Of a DNA stretch of 64,000 nt, positions 53,601 to 64,000 are shown piece by piece. The notes under the pieces were generated by a model that searched no databases, was not told the DNA's origin, and saw only the letters and a program-made list of their open reading frames with translations. This stretch comes from Orthonyx spaldingii. Taxonomy: Eukaryota; Chordata; Aves; Passeriformes; Orthonychidae. Both the position numbers and the translations under genes were made by a program. Location of the stretch: contig VZTJ01004396.1 in the NCBI GenBank assembly GCA_013397795.1, forward strand, positions 960,088 through 1,024,087, given 5' to 3'. Position 1 is the stretch's first letter; the number at the start of each line of letters is the position of its first letter.

Positions 53601-56600
53601 CAAGAGACAATTGCACTTCAAAACATGAAGAACACAAATTTGGTTTTTATACTACCTTTCTTTAAAAAATGTCAAATTTTTATCACAAGATTGCAAAACC
53701 GAAGCGACAAGGTTGGTTGTTTGCAGGGGGGGGGGGCATGGTTGGTGGTTTTTTGTTTGTTTGTTTTTAAATGTGTTGAATAGAATAAAGCATTTGGCTG
53801 TTGGTTAAAAAATTTAAATAAAATGAAAAAAAGGCATTCCTGGATTACTGGGCTGATCCTAATGGAATAATCTTTGCAATCTCTTGTTAAGTGCTGATCT
53901 CATCTTCCTCCAGATTGACAACCCTCCCCACCAGGTTTGCACCCAGAGATGAAAGCTGGGCCACCAGCTGGTGGCAAAGAGGCTTCTGCCTCAGTCTCAC
54001 AGTAAGTAACTTGGCCAGCCTCTCCAGCTTTATTCAATGGTACAACACTGGGTATGTCTAAATCAGGAACCAAGGCACAATAAACACCAGGATTTGCAGA
54101 CCGGCGAGTTCATCTTGGTCTCCCTTTTGAAAACTATAACAGAGTTTTGAGGGGACTTAAGAGGAGAAGTAAAGGTGGCAGCTTTGCTTTTCGTGCCACT
54201 GGCAAACACAACTTAGGGCCAGAGGGGAATATCACATTATCAGGCTGCAGCTACAACAGCCACCAAGTAGCTTTATTGGCTACTCTGACAGTGAACAATG
54301 GGTAACAGAAAAGAAGGAATCCATGCTAAATAAATATTCTCCCCTCAGAAAGGTACCCATGTTAAGAAAGGACTCCCAGAGATGTCCTAGGTGTCCTCTT
54401 CCATAACACACCAGTTCAGGACTGGCACACAGGATGGTGTGACTGGGACTGGGCCATGGCTCCAGGTAATATAGCACTGTGAAATCTGCTTCCCTCACCA
54501 GTGCAAACCTGAGCACCAGTCACCCTTCCCAGACTCTTGGTCTGGTCACCACAGAGTGTGCAGAAGCCCATGAGACAACCCTACTGCAGGCAGCCAGCTG
54601 CACCTACATTGATTCATTTTATATCCTCTGGACAATCACAGCAGGGGGAAGTACCATCATCTGAGATTTCAAACTATTCAAGAAAAAGCCTAGGGACAGT
54701 CACTGGCTCAAACTACTCCATCACAGCAGATCTGTCATTCCACTCCCTCTTCCACCTCAGTCCAACCCCCTGAGTGGCAGGTAGTGCCAAGCAGCACCAG
54801 CTCTGACTGAGCCAGGTCATCATAGCTGGCTCTGTCCATCAGCCTTCTGTTGGTCCTCATCGTTTCATCACCTCTTCTCTTGCTAAAGCTACCATAAAGC
54901 TCCACTGTGATCTCCTCCTGCTTAATAGCAAACCAACCCACCAAGGAAACATGTCTGAAAGGAAACAGCCAAGCAAAACCATCAAAAGAACATTGGAGTC
55001 CCCGATGGCAGCTCTGGAAGAGGCACACAGGTCTGTGTGCGTGGCCGCCTCCACCTCCTGGGGAAAGCTCAAGAGCAGCCATGGTGTAGGGCCAGAGATG
55101 GCAGCTCTGTGGCCAAACCTAGGGAGATAAACGATGTTTGCTTTTCAGGGCTGCTGTTTAAATTTAATCAGCTCTGTCAAGTCTCACATACTAAGCAGGA
55201 AATTCACACAATTAGCTCTCAGTGCTGCCCAGCAGCCTAGCTATTCTTCTCTGGTTCTCTGCCACTTGGTGACCCACCTACAGGTCATCTTTAGTCAGAA
55301 GACAAGGGAGAGTCTATGACAATTAAGTCACACTGCAAGCAAAGTGCATGGCTCCTAACAGGGCCTCACACAGCCAGGAACACTCCTGGGTTGCCCCAGC
55401 TGGTGCCTACCGTTGTTTTCTGAGAACTACCCAAAACAGTCCTTACTCTCATCCCGATAGCTGTGGTAGTGATAAATATGAAGTCCAGGAATGGGAAATG
55501 CATAGATTATATCAGCTTCACATACTCTATTTAGAGAAATTGAAGGAACTTCACCTGCTTACAATCATCTTTGCTATTATAACTAATCTCTACTGAGGTC
55601 TCCTCAAGCCCACATCTCATCAACATTTTTCAGTAATCATATTTTCTGTGTTTCTAAGCATTACCAGAAGGCACTAGAATAAAATACCACATTGTCTGCC
55701 TCAACTGCTTTTCTGGAATGTACAGGACGGTCTTCTAGGCACTTCGAAAGAAAAGCAGAAATGTTTTGAACCTGATTTAGCAGAGATCAAATATTAACAA
55801 TCCAATTCTTACTGCGCTTCTGTTCAGGGAAACCCAAGAGCTTCATCTATGATTTATGTTTTCTGTAGAGGGTTGAAGTGCACATAAGCAAAAGAGAAAA
55901 AATCAAGCTAGGATAGTCATTCTTGCTCAGACATAATTATGCTATTGCAAAGTCTCAGAAGGTGACTCAAAGTTGTCTTGTGGGAATTAGAGGCTACTTC
56001 TGCAGAATATATCAGTGAAGTGCCACATGGGGATGGTTTACCACCCACAGAGAATATTTGGTACCATTGGAGCTTTGTATTTCTCAGCAGACCACACTTT
56101 GGGGCTACTTTTAGAAAGACTGTTGGACTGCATTATACTTCTGTACTGTCTCCTCATTGTATATTTATAGTGGAAACTCTGCAGCCTCTGCTGCACATTT
56201 TTTATATCTCAGCAGCCAACCTGTGCTAGGCATTTTACAAACAATTTTGAAGAGCTTGTTCCCTGCCCAAAGAGAATGTTTACAGTAGGGTTTGCTTGAT
56301 CTTCCAGCAGCATACCAGGGTAATCAGGCTGGTATCTGAGTCTCTTGTGGAGCCTTTCACTCATCCCTTTTCTTTGATCAGGGGAAGTTCAACACAGATG
56401 AATCCATGGAACAGAAGGAACAAATAAAACTTGATATATTGTTGAGTCAAGAAGATTTGCTGTGTACTTGCTCCATCCTTCCCTACAACCTATGCTATAC
56501 ATATAGAATTAGATGCTGGCTGAGGTAGGGAAAAGAGATAAGAGGGGAAAGAAAGTTCAGGGGTTACCTACTACCTCCTCATCATGTCTCCTAAGTAGAA

Positions 56601-59600
56601 TACAGCACAGTCTTCCTACGCATCCAATTGTATTCTTGACAACTTTTCCTGAAATTAAGTCAGAAAAGTCCTCAAGTGGGGAAAAGTCCTTTTCCAGAAA
56701 CCTGTTGTTTTCAAGAAAATGTGAATGGCACATCACACAGAAATTTCTGGTGTCACTGTGCATGGATAGGGAGATTTCTGTCTCCACCATTTCTACACAA
56801 AAGGGCGAATCAACAATTTAAAATCAGTGCCTAAAATGTCAGGCTACTTTATCATCTCAGGGAACTTTATCATCTACTGCACGGTAGAGGGTGATATTTA
56901 GTAGAAAAGAAAGAGCACTGATATCCCTATTTTGATCTCCCTTCTCTTACGGTGCTGATTGCATGGACTTCTCGAAGCTCTTGTGGATGTTAAAGCTACC
57001 CTTACTGGGTACCCCAAAACTCTTGGGTATTGCTTTCAAAAGACTCTCTAGTGCCTGACTGAAAGTATGTGTTGTGATTTATACTGCATGAATATTAATT
57101 TCTTCCACTGAGCTGTATCACCATCTTTCAGGATCTTTTAAAGTGCACAAAGGAGTTTAAAATGCACAACAAATTGAAAGAGAGGATCAACATTTTTTTC
57201 GTGGTAGCATGCAATTTGTGTTTAATCAGTAGTTCATGGATAGTTAGATGTATGTAAAGTCTGCACTTTGGCTAAAAGATTAAAGTCCTTAAACTGAATA
57301 CTCAGTGGCTTTCTAACTGAGATTCCTACCAAGAAAAGCCTGATCACTAAGAATCTAACTTGAGTGAGTCACTTTACTGGGAAAAAGTAACTGCTTCTGA
57401 AGCTTCCATACTGCATCTTTTACATTCAGCTGGAGGAAAACATTTTCAGCTTTCCAGAGGAAAAGAGGGACAGAAATTCCTCCTACTCACTCTAGTCTTG
57501 TTCCTGATGTTAATTAAATACATCAAAGAAAATGTATGGTATTTGAAGTTTGTATACAGATACTTTAATCAAAATGGTATTTTTGTATTTCAATTCTAAC
57601 TCAGGTTAAGATTACCCTAAGTGGCAGTGAAGCAGGCCACTGCTTCACATCTCAGCTTCATACAAAGCTCCTCTCAGTCAGGTTGAACAACATGGGAATA
57701 AAATAGAGTGATATCAAAGAAAAAAAGATGGACCAAGAACATACATAGCCTGACTTTTAAAGGCACTATTCCATTACTCTCCAGAAAAGCCCTGTAACTT
57801 AGATGTAAAGGCAGATAGGGTGGCATGAACATATATAGAGGAAATATAAGCATTACCAATATTTATTCCCTCAAGTTCCCCAAACATCAAAATCTTTCCA
57901 CTCTTGTTAATCCTGCACAACTACGACCTTCCCCTGACATGTAGTTAAAAAATATCTTTTGTTGCTGCATACTTTCAGCTTGGATTCAATAGGACGATGA
58001 GAGATTTACTCTCTCTCCTATGAAAAATCACACAATTCATCTTCAGGAGCGGTTTTTCTACCACTAATTCATAATGCTGTAAAAAGCCCAGTAGCCCCAG
58101 TTTTTCTGATTAAGCAAGTAGTGTGAACCAGATACTCACTGAATATACCAAAAAAGGCCAGCTCACTAAGGAATTCTGTACTTGTCTTGCTGTGAGCTCT
58201 TGAGGTACATTTGGAGCGAATGTCACCAGCAAGTATATCCCTGTTATTGTCAGTGTTCCTCCTTTAAAGAAAAGGACACATTATTTTGGCAATACAGTAT
58301 TTGGTAATCATGGTCATACTTGATCTCCAGCTGATTTGGAAATAGTTTCTAGAAGAAAATTTAAGTCAATTTAAGCAGATCTGTACTTAGGCAGTTGGAT
58401 TGCCTTGCATTTGTCATTTTATCTAGTTTAATTTTTATGAAAGATTCAAAGAATTTTTGAAATGTGAAAAAAGCTGTCAGTAAAGCAATGAGAATTAGGG
58501 TTCCAACTCAACAATGCATTTTCAAATACTGCCAATTCTAAACCAAAGTGTATGACAGTCCTTTATATTTTTCACAGGCACAAAGTGCATCACACAAATT
58601 TAGCCTAAACTGAAAGGACAAGTTTCCTACTAGTGCAGTCTGCTAGATCATTAACCAGTGTAAATAAATATAACTGTCCCAAAGTCACTGTGGCCACCGA
58701 GATCTGCACCAGCTCTCAACCTGCCCTGGAAGCATCAGATGCAACACATATGAGCCAGTCCAATGCTCATGTGGAACTGTCATAATGTCAACATTCTGGC
58801 CGCTCCCTGCTGTATTTGCAGACCTATGAACTGTTTTATAAAAGGTTGATTTGCAATAAACTGTTCAGCCATTAGGCTGCCAGGGCCCCTTTTTAAGGTC
58901 AAACTTGCATTATTATGCTTTTAATAAAAATCTGGAAGTTCTGCCTTGTGGACATCCAGCTGACAAACACAGATGTTCATTGAAGTATCAAGATAGAAGT
59001 GAGCTGATCCTAAGACCATAAAATGTATTGGATTAAGGAAGATATTAGCTAATCAATTTTTTTTTTCAAGTAATCTTTGAAATTCTTGGTAAACCTATAA
59101 ATCTGTGCAGAATGCAAGGCTCAGGAATACAAAACAAAGCACATCCGGAGGGCTTTGTTGGCACTGCTATCTCACACAGTTCCCTTGGAAAGGCAGAACT
59201 GTGTTGTATTTATGTGCTTGCAAAACCATCACCATATTTCCCATCATACAGCTCATTCTTATGGAATGTAGCAACATTGTTAAATCCATCTTGCAAAGTC
59301 AAACTCACAGAAATAAAATAAATCAGCTGAACACTAGTTAAAGCAACACAGTATATAAGGCCATAAGGGAAACATGATCAGTGAAGGGAAGGGGGGTTTT
59401 GAATTTAGCAGCTGAGCTGGCAAACTTGGATTCCAAACTTAAATAAATCGTATATAGTATTCCTGGAACGATACTGAACAGATCTCTCCAACACATTAAT
59501 GAGAACAGCTGTCCTCACTACAGTTTGGACAATCAAGCCTAGATGCTGGGAACTCACAGAAATATCAGGTGCTCTGCATCAGGTGCACTGTCCCAGTTGA

Positions 59601-60288
59601 GATGGCTTGGTGTAAAGCCTAAACCCTGAAATGTACTTTTCTGTAACTATTACTGTGTTCAAGGTGGGCAGTTTTGATATGCAAAAAATCTTGGACACAG
59701 ACAAAAAGTTGTCAGGCTTTTACAGTGAACACCACATTTCCCAACTGAACACTTGACAATATGATTATTTGTTCTTTGAAGTGATAAAACTAAAACCAAA
59801 AGGGAAGTTATCACTTTAAATTGAGCTTGAATTTTTGTGCAATAACTATGCAGTAAGAAAAAAAAAAATCTTATATTTGAATGAGTGACTCAATAACTTC
59901 CCTGTTTTTATTAATTCTGTGTTGTACTCATAAAGATAATACTAAAGACAACCTCAGAGGCAAAAATAGAAAATGAAAATAAATTTGAGCAATAAGAACA
60001 CATAAGGAACGAGTTATGGTTGTAAGAGCGGAGGATTTGGGAATACAGTCTTTTCCTCATGCATTGAAGATTCTATCTCTTTTTATCATTTCTTCCCAAT
60101 TTTGAAAGTATCTGCCTTGAAACACTTGCTCGGGAAAGTGGGAGTGTGAAGGTGGGGGGCTGCGTGAGAGTTACAGCTTGCTAAGCATATGGCAGCACAC
60201 ATGTCTAGATTAGCAAATGCTTACTTACCCAATATATCAGCAGTCCTCATGGTCTTCTTTAGGAAAAGGACAGAAATAAATGCACTAC
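41539..60288 (-). CDS. NIPAL2: NIPAL2, NIPA-like membrane protein (8 terminal coding exons, 5' partial)
   Basis: NIPAL2 belongs to the NIPA family of multi-pass membrane proteins, several of which carry magnesium; its own substrate is poorly established. The - strand exons, in transcript order, are 60288-60229, 58261-58140, 52121-52025, 47767-47632, 45301-45213, 43412-43349, 42032-41938 and 41633-41539. All are bounded by GT-AG and the phases join, giving 251 whole codons plus TGA. Recognisable segments, by comparison with my memory of the human protein, are GSAFISVLFLKKTMRTADIL, ITGIYLLVTFAPN, FCILLYFYKRKAVKHIMVLL, SLTVIAVKAVSSM, FLNQAMHLYEATAVVPINF, GVIFYREFQSAALLSVFMF, CLLSFLGVIIIARNK and DKIQPDSH. 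Six or so hydrophobic helices are visible. The N-terminal part and first helices (about a third of the protein) should lie past 64000. The gene looks intact and lies tail to tail with POP1. Confidence 0.96.
41938..42032 (-). CDS. NIPAL2: NIPAL2 coding exon
   Basis: 95 nt between TTTGCAG and GTAAGT. It encodes CLLSFLGVIIIARNKKEEHL and then QIPFIDCGHIP: the last membrane helix and the start of the cytosolic tail. Confidence 0.95.
43349..43412 (-). CDS. NIPAL2: NIPAL2 coding exon
   Basis: 64 nt between ATTCCAG and GTAAGT. It encodes (G)VIFYREFQSAALLSVFMFLF(G), matching the human segment IIFYQEFLGAAFLTVFIYLF. Both end Gly codons are split. Confidence 0.95.
44961..45029 (-). mobile_element. CR1 LINE 3' end fragment
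   Basis: The + strand reads catagaatcatagaatggtt then tgggttggaatggacctta and CCAACACCCCTGCCAT, the reverse complement of the CR1 3' terminus including two copies of the terminal ATTCTATGA-type octamer. It is only about 70 bases long. Confidence 0.92.
45213..45301 (-). CDS. NIPAL2: NIPAL2 coding exon
   Basis: 89 nt between CTTGCAG and GTTTGT. It encodes FLNQAMHLYEATAVVPINFV and then FITTSAIIS. FLNQA and the VVP-N motif are typical of the NIPA family. Confidence 0.95.
47632..47767 (-). CDS. NIPAL2: NIPAL2 coding exon
   Basis: 136 nt between CTTTCAG and GTAAGT. It encodes SLTVIAVKAVSSMIALSVKG, KMQLTYSVFYIMIVL and MATSCAFQIK. KMQLTY and CxFQxK are shared with human NIPAL2. Confidence 0.95.
47768..52024 (-). 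other. NIPAL2: NIPAL2 intron with LTR and GC-richer patch
   Basis: It contains the LTR-like element at 47903-48165 and a TTTG repeat at 49617-49637. A GC-richer patch at about 50200-51000 is open on both strands (antisense 50334-51086, 250 codons; sense 50204-50653 and 50428-50820). None of these translations is recognisable. Confidence 0.7.
47903..48165 (+). mobile_element. Candidate solo LTR in a NIPAL2 intron
   Basis: About 260 bases with LTR layout on the + strand. It starts TGTGACAG and has two CCAAT motifs (near 48014 and 48049). A strong TATA box (TATATAAAAG near 48075) is followed by overlapping AATAAA hexamers near 48093-48101, a GT/T-rich stretch and a CA end. Three CA positions (48148, 48159, 48165) could be the true border. 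A possible primer-site remnant (TTAGGCACC) follows. It is antisense to NIPAL2. No retroviral coding sequence or clear target duplication was found. Confidence 0.55.
52025..52121 (-). CDS. NIPAL2: NIPAL2 coding exon
   Basis: 97 nt between TTTTCAG and GTAAGA. It encodes ILEIIVFCILLYFYKRKAVK and then HIMVLLMMVALL, a membrane helix followed by a basic turn (YKRK) and the start of the next helix. Confidence 0.95.
52122..58139 (-). other. NIPAL2: NIPAL2 intron
   Basis: Mostly unique AT-rich sequence. An 11-base G run lies at 53726-53736 next to a TTTG repeat (53751-53766). Overlapping short open frames at 54735-55319 are not recognisable. I see no additional exon. Confidence 0.75.
58140..58261 (-). 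CDS. NIPAL2: NIPAL2 coding exon
   Basis: 122 nt between TTTAAAG and GTGAGT. It encodes GTLTITGIYLLVTFAPNVPQ and then ELTARQVQNSLVSWPFLVYS. Human keeps GTYLLVNFAPN and the ARTVQYYLVGWQFLIY pattern, so the exon aligns end to end. Confidence 0.94.
58262..60228 (-). other. NIPAL2: NIPAL2 intron
   Basis: AT-rich intron with A runs (59859-59868). Nothing else can be supported. Confidence 0.75.
60229..60288 (-). CDS. NIPAL2: NIPAL2 coding exon (first one in window)
   Basis: On the - strand, TTCTAG precedes the exon and GTAAGT follows it; 60 nt. It encodes (G)SAFISVLFLKKTMRTADIL(G), matching the human segment with TFLKDNLRASDLL. The first and last codons are split. Confidence 0.93.
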
Positions 60289-60310
60289 CTAGAATAGAAA
60301 TATTAAGACC

Positions 60311-60336
60311 TTTATATATATATATATATATATATT
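60311..60336. repeat. AT dinucleotide microsatellite
   Basis: An uninterrupted run of about twelve TA units, just upstream (in transcript sense) of a NIPAL2 acceptor site. Confidence 0.9.
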
Positions 60337-63134
60337 AGTTAGAATATCAAGTGCTATAGCAAAAACCTGCCATGGGACAAGTTTAAATATATCTCATGGG
60401 TGTTGTTGTTGCACCATACCATGATACAAACAGCCAGCAGTCCATTCCTGCAACCAACGAACGCTCAGTTTCTGTATGATTTCAGACATATCCAGCAGGT
60501 TCTTACGTGCTTGAAAAGATGCAATACCCTTCCTATTTCCCATGCAGACACTGCTTAAACTGCTCTGATTCAGTCACATGTGGAAATGTCAGGAAAACGG
60601 GGCACTGATCAGCCTTGCTGTTTCACTCCTCGTTTTGCTCCAAGTCACTGTATGGACTCGCTCAAGACAAATTGCATCATAGAGGAATAAAATTCTGCCT
60701 CTTTAGCCTTCAGTGTATTAGAGGCTTATAAGTAAAGTAACAGCAGTACAATTGAGAGGAAGACAGTCACTGCAAAAACATAGTATTTAGTATGAACTAA
60801 GTGGTCATGATGTTTCCAAACAAACAGGACGAAAACCCCATACATGTACTGTGCAGGAGCACTGTCCATGGTCTTTTGGAGTGACTTGCTCTGAGGAAGG
60901 AGAAAAATGGAAGTGAGTCCTAGAAATTATTTCCTCTTTTCTGGGAAACACTTTCTCTTGTTCAGCTCTTGCATCTGACCTCTGCCAGCTCCTAGTCCTG
61001 CCACTTCAGGATGGACAGCAGTGGGAAGGTGAGCAGCAGTAGTGGTTGGGCCAGGTTTTGTGGCAAGCAGCTCAGTGTGGACATGTGCTAGAGAGGAAAG
61101 AAGGGATTTGGAATTAGGATGGATGAGACTGGCACACATGGCACTATTCCAGCACACAACATCTACCTCTAAAAAGAAGAAAAAGAGGCTGGATAACTTC
61201 TATGCAAAAGAGGTGAGTAAAGCCCTCTGTGAGAGGTGCATCAGTAATGTTAGATTCATTCAGAAACCTCAAAGAAAGACTGCTCAGGAGGGACAATGAA
61301 TGGACACATGGAAACTGAGTCATGGGATGCTGCTACAAGAGCTCTGTACTTGCCTACAGCATGGTTTATTCTTGAAATAGCAGTTCAGCATTTTTGCAAT
61401 TATCTTTGCCTCATTATCTCTATTGTTCTCATGGAAAATTTAATTTGTGGTTAGCTAGTAGATGTACTCTAGAAAAATCTAGAGAGGTTCACACCAAGAG
61501 GTAAACAGAGAACTGGAATTCAGCATCATGCCTCTGTTACCCAGTCAGTAGAAAACCAGATATTAGCAGAAGTCATAAATTTAAACTGTATCAAGAGTGA
61601 TGGGGATCTGTGCAAATGAGTAAGTGCAATAAAAGAATCTTCTACTGAAAATGCCTCATTGAAATTAAGTTGCCTGATATGGTTTTCTTTATTCAATATT
61701 TCAGTGACGACTTTGCTGGAGTGAAGACACTGATGGTATCCAGGCAACAGTGGTAATAGCAGAGCTACCTAGGTTTAGAAAAAAAAGAAGGGACAAAACC
61801 CAGAAAAGAAGCAGCAGCATCCAAGATAATGCAGGAATTAATTACTGTGCTGTCTCCCTGCTCTCATAGCTTTCACAAATCCCACCTCAGCCCACTCACC
61901 TAGACAGTCTCTGTCACAGCAAAGAGCTGTTGCTTAAAGGACTGGCACCTCAGTGATTCTTTTGTTGTTGTTTCTTGTTTGTTTGTTTGCTTGCTTTGAG
62001 TATGCCATGTCTGGGCTCTCTGCATTCAGAAGAGGTCCAGTAAATGCAATTCCACTGTTGACATCCAAATTGGGGTAAGATGAGTTATGCCCAGGTGTCA
62101 TCGTGGGGGAATCACAACCTCTGAGGCTGGCAGTGGCCACAAGGAAGTGCCAGAATGCAGCCAGATAATGGAACTTGTCACTCAGCCTGTCATCTGCTTT
62201 AATAATGTATTCAAATGCAGCAAGCTCTGTCTCCAGAGATAGCTGGTAATGCACCAGAGATCATGAGCTTAACAGAATCTATGTATAATTAATACTCTTT
62301 ATGATGTAGAGTAACACGTAGAGGAATCTAAAAATAGGAGAGGTTTTAAAAACACGTATTAGGCCATCTGGGAGCAGAGAAAAAACTGAAGTAGGATGGG
62401 GGGGTACAACACCAAGGTGAGGAGAATGAGACCTGGGAGATACTGTGAACCTAAAAGACAACTGTCCATGTGGGTAAGCTGCTCCATTTGCATTCAAGTG
62501 AAGAAGAAAAGGAAATGGGATAAACCTAAGAGAACAAGCAGAGAACACTTACAGAGACCTGACGAGATGCTAGAAGACATACATGACTGATCAAGAGCCT
62601 CGTAAACTCTGGCTGTTACCTCCAGGACTAAATTTTAAGCAAGTTATGGCAGCACAGCCAAGAGAACATGATATTTTAATTTTAGTTTTATTTTGTTAGC
62701 TTTCTGGCGTTCAAGCTCCCAAGTTTGACTTCAGGTAGTCTTTCACATTCTTCCATTTTTGAGGTAGGTTTGAATTCAATTAAAGCAAAGAAACCAAGAG
62801 CTGATTGCCTTGTTGCAGATGAGTCGGGGAGGAGAAGTTTGGAAGGAGCCCTGGGAATGCAGGCTGGTGTTTGCTAGTTTTGCCTTCTGCTGGCTTTGCA
62901 GCTTTTTCTGGCTGGCGAGACAAATGACAGACACCAAAGTGTTCCCCAGGAGCCCAGTGAGAAATCAACAGCCCACCCTGCTGCTCTGCTCCTCTTCCTC
63001 AGCTCCCACTCAGAATCTCAGGTGCATTCAGTTGCTTAAGACGTTAACTCCTCCAGAGCAGGCAGTTTAAGACAATATGCTAAAAGGCCAACACACACTC
63101 TCTGCCATCTCCTCTCTGTTGGATGGCCTCCAAG

Positions 63135-63210
63135 CTGATCCTGCTTTGAGCTGGAGGTTGGGTTAGGCACTTCCTGAGGTTCCTTCTAACCTGAGTTTCC
63201 TAGGACTCAT
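63135..63210 (+). mobile_element. Diverged CR1 LINE 3' fragment
   Basis: The + strand reads gatcctgctttgagctggag then gttgggttaggcac and gaggttccttctaacctgag, resembling the forward CR1 3' region (CTGCTTTGAGC...GGTTGGA...CCTTCCAACCTGA). The terminal octamer repeats are lost. It lies in opposite orientation to the other two CR1 pieces. Confidence 0.8.
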
Positions 63211-64000
63211 GAACTCCTTGCAGGAGAGTAAGTGGGCACCCAGAGGCTATAACCAGATACTTGAATATAAGCCCTGACTGTATCCCAAATTCAGTTCTTA
63301 AATGCAGACCTGCTGAAACTCCCCAGACTCTGCACTCCTTTCCCATCCTCCCTCAGATCACAGGTGAGTGTCTCGCATCTTCCCACCTCTCCTCCTCTCT
63401 ACCAGTGATGTTATACCGCCATATCTTCCTCCTAGCCCACTTCCCCTTCACCTTGATTTCACCCCATCACCACAGCATAAGTTTAACTCCCCACCACTCA
63501 GCCCCAGTTTTCCTTTTCCCATGTCAGGGTCCTCTTGTTCTCCCTCCACAGAACCTGTGCTTCCTCCTCCTCCACCATTATATTGATGTGGGAAGTATAT
63601 TATTGAATATTATGTTTAATTCTACGAGAGAATAGACTAAGGAACTTGGGCAATTGCTGTGCTGAAAAGTATTAATTTATCTTTGCAATGGGTTTTTTGT
63701 TTGCTTTCTTTTTAAAAAAAAATTATAGACAGTTACAGAGATTGCGATCTGTGTCAGAGTGAGGAATAGTTTTCTTCTTGTTGGTTTTTGGGTTTTTTAA
63801 TTGGTCAGCAATAGAATACAACAATACAGAAATGCAGACAAAAAATTTTGTCAAAGAGTAAGTTGGCAATAGCTCAGTAACAAAACAAGCAACTTATCAC
63901 TGGCTTTGAACCACTGGCTTTGGGAATTCAGCACATGCACAGTCCTAGGCCTGGATTATCAACCTTCAAGTCATCAAAGCAAAGACTGCACCCCTGGTCA

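Larger units (their letters stand above)
60289..64000 (-). other. NIPAL2: NIPAL2 intron, runs out of window
   Basis: I searched for the preceding NIPA-family exon (a GETGNFAAYGFAP-like block) and did not find it, so upstream exons and the promoter are outside. The intron holds an AT dinucleotide repeat, a TTTG repeat (61970-61996) and a CR1 fragment near 63135. The other open frames (61934-62254, 63261-63635) are not recognisable. Confidence 0.7.

Overview
This is a stretch of vertebrate nuclear DNA, most likely from a bird. It has split genes with GT-AG introns, AT-rich intergenic sequence, three short 3' fragments of CR1 LINE elements with the typical avian end, and small solo-LTR-like remnants. 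There is no operon-like organisation. I cannot name the species.

Left part (1-17.8 kb, + strand): the window opens inside an intron of POP1, the largest protein subunit of RNase P and RNase MRP. Twelve coding exons can be joined in frame from 2166 to the TAA at 16763-16765. They give 852 residues and lack only the N-terminal exons, which lie before the window. A likely 3' UTR runs to a poly(A) signal at 17767. The largest POP1 intron (6604-11577) contains an isolated 69-nt sequence that folds as a tRNA-like cloverleaf.

Middle part (about 17.8-41.5 kb): gene-poor intergenic DNA. It holds a candidate solo LTR (about 21.27-21.72 kb), a CR1 fragment (23.19-23.31 kb), a CA-rich microsatellite, and a long AAAG repeat interrupted by a 654-base assembly gap (30116-30769). 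I found no supportable protein gene here. The many open frames are short, overlapping and unrecognised.

Right part (about 41.5-64 kb, - strand): eight coding exons of NIPAL2, a NIPA-family multi-pass membrane protein (putative magnesium transporter). They run from 60288 down to the stop codon at 41539-41541. The first exons (N-terminus and first membrane helices) lie beyond 64000. Introns carry a second LTR-like element (about 47.90-48.16 kb), two CR1 fragments and simple repeats.

POP1 and NIPAL2 point tail to tail, as I recall them on human chromosome 8q22, so the layout is conserved synteny. The two genes are not functionally linked in any obvious way. I did not find a novel system. The most unusual item is the tRNA-like cloverleaf inside POP1, followed by the LTR remnants and the unresolved AAAG repeat.
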